Shown here piece after piece: positions 18,670 through 24,256 of a DNA stretch of 26,916 nucleotides (position 1 is its first letter; the number at the start of each line of letters is the position of its first letter). The notes beneath the pieces were generated by a model, which was not told the DNA's origin, searched no databases, and worked only from the letters and a program-made list of their open reading frames with translations. The stretch lies in assembly GCA_964560875.1 (NCBI GenBank), contig CAZLMW010000111.1, positions 1-26,916 of the forward strand, read 5' to 3'. The position numbers were made by a program, and so were the translations under genes. This stretch comes from CAZLMW01 sp964560875. GTDB lineage: Bacteria; Myxococcota_A; UBA9042.

Positions 18670-19712
18670 CAGCGGCCGCAGCATGTGGCCGGCCGGGCGT
18701 CGGAGCACTTCACCGATTTGTAGATGCCGTCCTTGTCCAGGGTAAGTCCCAACTGGGTGGTGTAGGGCGCTGCAAACGGACGCCCGAAAGCCGTGCAATT
18801 CGTCTTGAAGTAACGAGCGTAGGCCGCGGTGTTGATCACCGCGACGAGCTGATTGCTGTGAGAGATCCAGGGGCCGTCCAAGACTGTCCATGACCGAGAC
18901 GACGGTTTTGCCCTCGGGTAGACGTTCGCGAGCATCGTGGTCGTGCAGACGCGCGCCTTGCCGTATTGCTTGGCGCACGCGTCGTCCATCGTTGCGAGCT
19001 CGGAGCTGCCTTTGAATGTCCCGGTTGTGATCCCTTTGAACGTGATCACCTGTGCGCCCCCGGATCCGCCACCTGAGCCGGCGTGTGTATGGAGCGCGTC
19101 GGCGTTGCCGCCACCGACGAGCGTTTTGACGTGCGCCGCAGTGAGTTCGTCCTTCGCGCCGGGACCGAAATCAACCTTCGTGGCCGTTACCGTCCCTGCT
19201 TTGAGCCCCTTGCCCTTGAGGTCGAGGTCCTTGTCGATGTTCAACTCGGCCACAGTCACGCAGCCGTTGCACTGCAGATCGAGGCTCTTGGTCGCGATGG
19301 CCGCGGACGCTGTCGTCAATGCGTAGGGCACGGCCCCGATGTGTTGGCGCGGCATCACGGTGCTCTTCGGTCCGACGGTCGCTTCGACCCACAGGTCGGT
19401 CGTGTCCATCACCGCCTTCGCGCACGTTCCCGGCAGCACCACGCTGAACCGGCCCGTCTTGGCCTCCGCCTTCACCGTGGCCGACGTGCAGCGCGCCTTT
19501 CCGCCGCTCGCCTTGTCGTAAAACGCCACCCGCACATCCACGGCCTGCGTGTATGGACTACCACCGTTGTCGGTGACCACACCCGTCCACGTAAGCGGCG
19601 TCTGCTGCGGCGCCCCGGTGGCGAAGAGCTGGCCGACCAAGGCCCCGGCGAGCAACACCGATAGTGCCCCGAGGCCAAGCGACGTCTTGCTGATGCGAAG
19701 GTCCGTGCTCAT
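18669..19712 (-). CDS. Secreted tail-fibre-like protein with Cys-containing C-terminal head, paralogue C (347 aa)
   Basis: The ATG overlaps the preceding lipoprotein's stop (ATGA at 19709-19712) and has a perfect GGAGG 9 nt upstream. The N terminus is an export signal or membrane anchor (LGLGALSVLLAGALVGQLFA) without a lipobox Cys. Residues about 37-150 form a beta-rich domain (LTWTGVVTD, VDVRVAFYDKASGG, IGAVPYALTT) of a kind seen at the base of tail-fibre-like bacterial proteins. A short repeat-like section follows (DKDLDLKGKGL, LVGGGNADALHTHAG), a phage-fibre-like neck. After a Gly-rich hinge, the last 115 or so residues form a head with paired Cys, ending PATCCGR. It is the most diverged of three paralogues in this operon. 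The head, unlike the body, has little similarity to those of the other two, so different ligands are plausible. No function is established. Confidence 0.8.
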   Translation of the reverse strand: MSTDLRISKTSLGLGALSVLLAGALVGQLFATGAPQQTPLTWTGVVTDNGGSPYTQAVDVRVAFYDKASGGKARCTSATVKAEAKTGRFSVVLPGTCAKAVMDTTDLWVEATVGPKSTVMPRQHIGAVPYALTTASAAIATKSLDLQCNGCVTVAELNIDKDLDLKGKGLKAGTVTATKVDFGPGAKDELTAAHVKTLVGGGNADALHTHAGSGGGSGGAQVITFKGITTGTFKGSSELATMDDACAKQYGKARVCTTTMLANVYPRAKPSSRSWTVLDGPWISHSNQLVAVINTAAYARYFKTNCTAFGRPFAAPYTTQLGLTLDKDGIYKSVKCSDARPATCCGR

Positions 19713-21652
19713 GGCGTAAATCCTCCGGTCACGCAGTAGCCCGACTTGCAGCGGGTGCCACGGCTGAAGCCCTGCTCGGTGATCATGTAGCCGCTGCCCT
19801 TGATCGGCGGGCCGATTGCGAAGCTGCCGCGAACGACGAACCCCTTCAGCTTCTCAACGCACGCGCCGGCCGCGCAGGCCTTACCGCTCTTGGCGCAGTC
19901 GACGGCGATGCTCTTGGCCTTGCCGGTCGCGTTGCACTGCATCGCCTTGTCGCCGTCGCAGAATTTCGCGCCCGGGTTGCAGACCAGCGGTGCGCACTTG
20001 TCGACAAGGCACTGCTGCTTGAGGGCCGCGCAATCGACCACCTGGTTCAGCTTCTTGCCGACCGAATCGCACAACATCAGCTTGTCCCCCGAACAGCTCG
20101 TCGAGTTCGGCTTGCAGGCCATCGCGGCACAAGACGGCGGCGTTCCCGACTTGCACTGCTGGTTGTTGGCGCCGCAATCGGTCTTGGTCTGCCACGACTT
20201 GCCGTCCTTGGCGCAGACCTTGAGCACCGCCCCGTCGCATGACAACGCGCCCGCCTTGCAGAGCAGCGGAACACACGCGCCCTTGACGCACATATTACCG
20301 GCCTTGGCGCAATCGGATGAAACCGCCGAGCCCGAGCCGTCGTCGGCGCACGTCTTGATCTTGTCGCCATCGCACGCGGTCGACTTGGGCGTGCACACCC
20401 ACGGCTCGCACTTGCCGGCCTTGCAGAGCTTCTTTTGGGCCTTGCAGTCGGCGGTCTGCACGAGCTTTTTGCCGTCCGCGGTGCAGGTCATGACGCTCGA
20501 ACCACTGCACACGGCCACGTTCGGTTTGCACGGCAGCGGCACACAAGACGCCTGGTCCTGGATCTGCTTGCACATTTTGCCGAGCTTGGTGCAGTCGTCG
20601 CCGTTCGTTGCCGTCTTGCCGTCCGCGCTGCACTTGGACACCACGTCGCCCTTGCAGCTGCTCGACTTCGGTTTGCAGAGCAGGTCCGAACACGCCCCGT
20701 CGATGCAGTGTTTGCCCAATTTGCTGCAATCATCGGCGGCGGTCCATGCCTCTTCGCTAGCCGCGCAAACCTGGACGACCTCGTTGTTGCACGCCTTCTC
20801 ACCAGCCTTGCAGATGAGCGTCGCGCAACGTGCCGGCTTGCTATCGGCGGCTGGCTTGCAGATCCCCTTGCCGGTCGCGCCGGGTGCGAGAACTCCGCAG
20901 TCCTTGTCGACCTTGTGCTCGAGGCCCATCGGGTCGCATTTCAGCAGCTTGGCTCCGTTGCACACCAGCGCCCCGGGCGTGCACTTCTGGTCCGAACACA
21001 CGCCGCCCTTGGCACAGACCTTGCCGGTGGCGCACGCGCTCTTGGCGAAGCCGGTCGCATCGTCGCGGCACGTCAAGACACCGCCATCCTTGTCGCATTT
21101 GGTCGCGCCGGGTTTGCAAGCGGCGGGCACGCAGGCCGTGTCGTAGCAGACGGTGCCGTTGTCGCAGTCGTCGGCCGAAATGCACTCGACGCACTTGCCA
21201 GCATTCTTGTCGCAGAGTTGTCCGGCGTCGCACTGCTTGGACGATTTGCAGGCCTTGGGCGCTGGCTTGCAGTGGTTGGCGATGCACGCCTGGCCCGTTT
21301 CGCAGTCTTCTGCCCCGAGACAATCGACGCACACGCCGCTCTTGGTCTTGCAGACCTGGTTGTTGCCCAGGCACTGCTTGTCGGACTGGCACTTGATGCG
21401 CGGTTTGCACGTGCCACCAACGCAGAGTTCCCCGCCCGTGCAGTCGGTGTGGGAAACGCAGCCCTTGGCGGTGTCGGTGCCGAGCTGGCCCCCCGCGTCG
21501 TCTGAAGCGACCGTGTCGTTGTCGGCAATTGTGCCGGCGTCGACCACGCCGGAGTCGTCGTCCGACCCCGCGTCCTTGTCGGGCGGCGTGTCGCTGCAGC
21601 CCATCAGGAGGGCGAACAGCACGACCAAAATTCCCAAGTATTTTGTTTGCAT
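19709..21652 (-). CDS. Cys-rich repeat lipoprotein (647 aa)
   Basis: ATG 21652 gives MQTKYLGILVVLFALLMGC, a clean lipoprotein signal with lipobox LLMGC (Cys19). The frame is open 12 codons further to a TTG at 21688. An Asp-rich linker (about 20-62) leads into three short Cys modules (CQSDKQC...CLGAEDC type) and nine repeats of about 43 residues with six Cys each (CKPGATKC...). The same modules build the three lipoproteins of the opposite operon, so all four are one family. The last 48 or so residues (GFVVRGSFAIG... to GGFTP) are not repeat and have no counterpart in the other three. They may be a small terminal domain, or a site for the neighbouring fibre-like protein, whose gene overlaps this stop by ATGA. 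It should be lipid-anchored and extracytoplasmic; its function is unknown. Confidence 0.86.
   Translation of the reverse strand: MQTKYLGILVVLFALLMGCSDTPPDKDAGSDDDSGVVDAGTIADNDTVASDDAGGQLGTDTAKGCVSHTDCTGGELCVGGTCKPRIKCQSDKQCLGNNQVCKTKSGVCVDCLGAEDCETGQACIANHCKPAPKACKSSKQCDAGQLCDKNAGKCVECISADDCDNGTVCYDTACVPAACKPGATKCDKDGGVLTCRDDATGFAKSACATGKVCAKGGVCSDQKCTPGALVCNGAKLLKCDPMGLEHKVDKDCGVLAPGATGKGICKPAADSKPARCATLICKAGEKACNNEVVQVCAASEEAWTAADDCSKLGKHCIDGACSDLLCKPKSSSCKGDVVSKCSADGKTATNGDDCTKLGKMCKQIQDQASCVPLPCKPNVAVCSGSSVMTCTADGKKLVQTADCKAQKKLCKAGKCEPWVCTPKSTACDGDKIKTCADDGSGSAVSSDCAKAGNMCVKGACVPLLCKAGALSCDGAVLKVCAKDGKSWQTKTDCGANNQQCKSGTPPSCAAMACKPNSTSCSGDKLMLCDSVGKKLNQVVDCAALKQQCLVDKCAPLVCNPGAKFCDGDKAMQCNATGKAKSIAVDCAKSGKACAAGACVEKLKGFVVRGSFAIGPPIKGSGYMITEQGFSRGTRCKSGYCVTGGFTP
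19722..19726 (-). promoter_or_regulatory. Shine-Dalgarno of paralogue C
   Basis: GGAGG on the minus strand lies 9 nt before ATG 19712 and inside the end of the upstream lipoprotein gene. Together with the ATGA overlap it supports coupled translation and fixes the start. Confidence 0.65.
19860..21130 (-). repeat. Nine six-Cys repeats in the 647-aa lipoprotein
   Basis: Tandem units run from CKPGATKC to CNPGAKFC, with the Cys spacing shared with the plus-strand lipoproteins. Some units carry long insertions between the third and fourth Cys (LAPGATGKG, for example). Confidence 0.7.
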
Positions 21653-21658
21653 CGCAGG

Positions 21659-21670
21659 CACCCCGGGGTG
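21659..21670. promoter_or_regulatory. 12-bp palindrome over the ribosome-binding region of the 647-aa lipoprotein
   Basis: CACCCCGGGGTG is a perfect palindrome that ends 6 nt before ATG 21652 (minus strand). It also supplies the only purine-rich ribosome-binding candidate (GGGGTG). It may simply be a GC-rich coincidence. Confidence 0.3.
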
Positions 21671-21688
21671 GCGTGAAGACGTCGGCAA

Positions 21689-22717
21689 CTATGGGCCGCA
21701 GCAGGCGGCCACAAGTGACTCGCTGCAACTGGCGCGCTTGATGCGTCCGCTCCCGACCAGCTTGAAACCGAAATAGCTTGAGGAAGCGTTGGTGAAGGCC
21801 TCCACGGAGTTCGCGCAGTTTGGGTAGCCGCTCTTTACGTAGGCTCCGTCAACCATCATCGCCGTGTAGCCTGGCTGGTAGCCATCGCCCAGGATCCATG
21901 CGTCTGACGAGGTCTTCGGCGCGGGGAACGCACCAGCAATCCACGATGCGCGACACAAACGCGCTTGGCCGAATTGCTTGGCACATGCGTCGTTCATGAG
22001 CCCCGCGTGAGACTGGTTGTGGACAATTTTGAACTTCGCGGTCGTCACGCCCTTGAACTTGATGACCTGCCCGCCGCCACCGCCGCCGGACGAACCGCTG
22101 CCAGCGTGGGTATGCAACGCATCGGCGTTGCCGCCACCGACCAGCGTCTTCACCTGCGCCGCGGTCAGCTCGTCCTTGGCTCCGGGTCCAAAATCGACCT
22201 TTGTCGCGGTCACCACACCTGCCTTGAGTCCCTTGCCTTTGAGATCGAGGTCCTTGTCGATGGAGAGCTCCCCGACGCTCACGCAGCCGACACACTGGAC
22301 GTCGAGGCTCTTCGTAGCGATAGCGGCGGTATCGGTCGTCAACGCGTATGGCACGGCGCCGACGTGTTGTCGGGCCATCGCCATGTTCTTGGGCCCGACC
22401 CACGCCTGCACCCACAGGTCGGTCGTGGCCATCACCGCCTTGGCGCAATCGGCGGGTAGCACGACGGAAAACCGCCCAGTGTTGGCGTGCGCCTTGACGG
22501 TGGACGACGTGCACTTGGCCGTTCCTCCGGTCGCCTTGTCGAAGAACGCCACCTTGACGTCGACCGCCTGGGTGTACGGCTTTCCAGCGGTGTCGGTGAC
22601 GACGCCTGACCACGTCAACGGCGTTTGCTTCGGCGCCCCGCCAGCGATGGCCTGGCCGATGACGATCCCGACGGAGAGGAACGCAACGCCGACAGCGAGC
22701 ATGGTGGTTCGATTCAT
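21689..22717 (-). CDS. Secreted tail-fibre-like protein with Cys-containing C-terminal head, paralogue B (342 aa)
   Basis: ATG 22717 follows GGGAG by 7 nt and matches the start of paralogue A (MNRTT against MNRATT); an ATG at 22738, directly after the upstream stop, is less likely. The N terminus is hydrophobic (LAVGVAFLSVGIVIGQAIA) and could be cleaved after AIA. The body matches paralogue A almost residue for residue: LTWSGVVTD, VDVKVAFFDKATGG, HVGAVPYALTT, CVGCVSVGELSIDK, LVGGGNADALHTHAG. A 312-bp stretch of it (22145-22456) is identical in DNA to 23210-23521. The head (about the last 115 residues) shares only sparse positions with the other paralogues (CAKQFG, an AWI strand, NC, final AACCGP). 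A surface or periplasmic fibre subunit with a variable binding head is inferred. Confidence 0.82.
   Translation of the reverse strand: MNRTTMLAVGVAFLSVGIVIGQAIAGGAPKQTPLTWSGVVTDTAGKPYTQAVDVKVAFFDKATGGTAKCTSSTVKAHANTGRFSVVLPADCAKAVMATTDLWVQAWVGPKNMAMARQHVGAVPYALTTDTAAIATKSLDVQCVGCVSVGELSIDKDLDLKGKGLKAGVVTATKVDFGPGAKDELTAAQVKTLVGGGNADALHTHAGSGSSGGGGGGQVIKFKGVTTAKFKIVHNQSHAGLMNDACAKQFGQARLCRASWIAGAFPAPKTSSDAWILGDGYQPGYTAMMVDGAYVKSGYPNCANSVEAFTNASSSYFGFKLVGSGRIKRASCSESLVAACCGP
22145..22456. repeat. 312-bp direct repeat, copy 1 (in paralogue B)
   Basis: By my base-by-base reading this is identical to 23210-23521, including synonymous positions. The flanking coding sequence on the N-terminal side differs at many synonymous sites and the C-terminal side is unrelated. 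The sharp edges suggest gene conversion or a very recent exchange between tandem genes. Confidence 0.8.
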
Positions 22718-22724
22718 GAATTCT

Positions 22725-22729
22725 CTCCC
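22725..22729 (-). promoter_or_regulatory. Shine-Dalgarno of paralogue B
   Basis: GGGAG on the minus strand lies 7 nt before ATG 22717. It favours this start over the ATG at 22738. Confidence 0.55.
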
Positions 22730-22738
22730 GGCTGCCAT

Positions 22739-23782
22739 CTACGGCCCGCAGCACGCGGCCGGCAGCTGCTCCTTGCAGTTGCGTGCGATGTTGTAGTTGC
22801 CAGACGGCAACAACGTCGTCCCCTTGTTCGCGCTCGCGCGGCTGAATGCAAAACGATCGGCGCTGCCGCCATTGCAGTTGGTGAGCTGCAGGTTCAGGCG
22901 CCGGCCTCCGACCATCGCGTACATGTATCCTCCTGACGGATACAGCCACGGTCCGGTCACGAGGATCCACGCCTCCTTCTTGGGCAACACGCGCGGATAA
23001 ATGGCGTCGAGGGACTCGGAGGTGCACATGCGCGACCCGCTGAATTGCTTGGCGCACACCGCGTCGATCGCGGCCAACCCGCCGCTGCTGGTGATGGTGA
23101 TGGCACCACTCGTCACGCCCTTGAACTTGATCAGCTGCCCGCCGCCACCGCTGGACGAACCGCTACCCGCGTGGGTGTGCAGAGCGTCGGCGTTGCCGCC
23201 ACCGACCAACGTCTTCACCTGCGCCGCGGTCAGCTCGTCCTTGGCTCCGGGTCCAAAATCGACCTTTGTCGCGGTCACCACACCTGCCTTGAGTCCCTTG
23301 CCTTTGAGATCGAGGTCCTTGTCGATGGAGAGCTCCCCGACGCTCACGCAGCCGACACACTGGACGTCGAGGCTCTTCGTAGCGATAGCGGCGGTATCGG
23401 TCGTCAACGCGTATGGCACGGCGCCGACGTGTTGTCGGGCCATCGCCATGTTCTTGGGCCCGACCCACGCCTGCACCCACAGGTCGGTCGTGGCCATCAC
23501 CGCCTTGGCGCAATCGGCGGGCAGGACGACCGAAAACCGCCCGGTGCTGGCCTGCGCCTTGACCGTGGACGAGGTGCACTTGGCCGATCCGCCGGTCGCC
23601 TTGTCGAAGAACGCGACCTTGACGTCGACCGCCTGGGTGTACGGCTTTCCAGCGGTGTCGGTGACGACTCCGGACCAGGTCAACGGTGTTTGCTTCGGTG
23701 CTCCGCCCGCAATGGCCTGGCCGATCAACACACCGGCGAGCAGGACCGCGATGCCGGCGGAGATTGTGGTCGCTCGATTCAT
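22739..23782 (-). CDS. Secreted tail-fibre-like protein with Cys-containing C-terminal head, paralogue A (347 aa)
   Basis: This is the first gene of the minus operon. ATG 23782 has GGGAG 6 nt upstream. MNRATTISAGIAVLLAGVL... is a signal peptide or N-terminal anchor, with a possible cleavage after AIA. Residues about 35-145 form the beta-rich base domain (LTWSGVVTD, VDVKVAFFDKATGG, RQHVGAVPYALTT). A section with CVGCVSVGELSIDKDLDLKG and a neck LVGGGNADALHTHAG follow, then a Ser/Gly hinge and a head of about 115 residues (CAKQFSGSRMC, AWILVTG, TNCNGG, NCKEQLPAACCGP). Neck-like NADALHTHA sequence is typical of phage tail fibres, but no other phage gene is near. It stands 21 nt ahead of paralogue B. 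A role in surface binding is inferred from architecture only. Confidence 0.82.
   Translation of the reverse strand: MNRATTISAGIAVLLAGVLIGQAIAGGAPKQTPLTWSGVVTDTAGKPYTQAVDVKVAFFDKATGGSAKCTSSTVKAQASTGRFSVVLPADCAKAVMATTDLWVQAWVGPKNMAMARQHVGAVPYALTTDTAAIATKSLDVQCVGCVSVGELSIDKDLDLKGKGLKAGVVTATKVDFGPGAKDELTAAQVKTLVGGGNADALHTHAGSGSSSGGGGQLIKFKGVTSGAITITSSGGLAAIDAVCAKQFSGSRMCTSESLDAIYPRVLPKKEAWILVTGPWLYPSGGYMYAMVGGRRLNLQLTNCNGGSADRFAFSRASANKGTTLLPSGNYNIARNCKEQLPAACCGP
23210..23521. repeat. 312-bp direct repeat, copy 2 (in paralogue A)
   Basis: This is the partner of 22145-22456 at an offset of 1065 bp. Such a long exact direct repeat is also a potential site for deletion of the DNA between the copies, which would fuse paralogue A's N-terminal part to paralogue B's head. 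Confidence 0.8.
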
Positions 23783-23788
23783 GCGTCA

Positions 23789-23793
23789 CTCCC
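23789..23793 (-). promoter_or_regulatory. Shine-Dalgarno of paralogue A
   Basis: GGGAG on the minus strand lies 6 nt before ATG 23782. Confidence 0.55.
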
Positions 23794-23800
23794 GCGCAGT

Positions 23801-23819
23801 GCCGTCGGGATGGGACGGC
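23801..23819 (-). promoter_or_regulatory. Small hairpin in the leader of the minus-strand operon
   Basis: GCCGTC (23801-23806) and GACGGC (23814-23819) form a 6-bp stem with a 7-nt loop, a few bases upstream of the Shine-Dalgarno of the first gene. There is no T tract, so it is not a terminator. Whether it affects translation is unknown. Confidence 0.3.
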
Positions 23820-23859
23820 CCGCTTCGGAAAACTTTGTCTGAGATTTCGCCTGTCATAG

Positions 23860-24012
23860 TGCCCACCTCGCCGACCGCGGGCAATCTGCTTGTGCAAGAC
23901 CGGAACATGCTGGACGCGTTGTGGCACCAAGGGCCTTGGCAACTGCTGGTGCGACAAGTGGTGCACCTGGTGGGCTGATTGCCGCGCCGATTTCTGGTGG
24001 TACTGCGGCTGA
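23860..24012 (+). pseudogene. Somatomedin-B-like Cys/Trp-rich reading frame, probably a relic or unrecognised small gene
   Basis: From 23887 to the TGA at 24010 the plus strand reads 41 residues with nine Cys and seven Trp. The order CWTRC, NCWCDKWC, ADCRADFWWYC fits the somatomedin B spacing (C-x3-C, x7-9, C-x-C-D-x2-C, x5, C-C-x-D-[YF]-x3-C), except that the second Cys of the CC pair is Arg. In-frame TAG at 23857 closes the frame and there is no ATG. TTG at 23890 is the only start-like codon and has no clear ribosome-binding site. So this is either the 3' end of a gene broken by a frameshift or rearrangement, or a small secreted-type peptide that lost its start. It ends 18 nt from the oppositely oriented paralogue relic. 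Confidence 0.5.
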
Positions 24013-24030
24013 CGCCGGCCAAGCGCTCGA

Positions 24031-24195
24031 CTACGGGCCGCAGCAAGCGACCGGCCGGGCGGTTTTGCAGCTGCTGGCCACGAGGCGTCCGGAATCCTGG
24101 ACGATCATGCCGGCGTTGTTGCCCGTCGCGTTCGTGAGCGCACTCCCGCGCGTCGCCTCCGTTGCTGCATCGAGAACACGGCGATGCACGTGTGT
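24031..24195 (-). pseudogene. C-terminal relic of a fourth tail-fibre-like paralogue
   Basis: On the minus strand the frame ending at the TAG 24031-24033 reads SALTNATGNNAGM..., then SGRLVASSCK and TARPVACCGP. Paralogue B ends EAFTNASSSYFGF..., SGRIKRASC and LVAACCGP, so about 37 residues align through to the stop. The frame is closed upstream by a TAG at 24196-24198, and no base domain, neck or signal sequence precedes it before the helicase gene. It is therefore the tail of a deleted or decayed copy that once stood at the head of this operon. Confidence 0.65.
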
Positions 24196-24256
24196 CTACA
24201 ACGCGGGCGTCGTCTGAAGAACACCGCCATCGCGGCGTGCGCAACTTCCGTAGCCG

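Noticed and set aside
18669..23782. Prophage or phage-tail-derived cluster, because of the tail-fibre-like necks
   Set aside because: There are no capsid, baseplate, tape-measure, lysis or integrase genes, and every protein carries a Sec or lipoprotein signal.
22017..23978. Long plus-strand frames opposite the fibre-like paralogues, alike in both copies
   Set aside because: Their similarity follows from the identical DNA on the coding strand. They contain no motif or plausible start.
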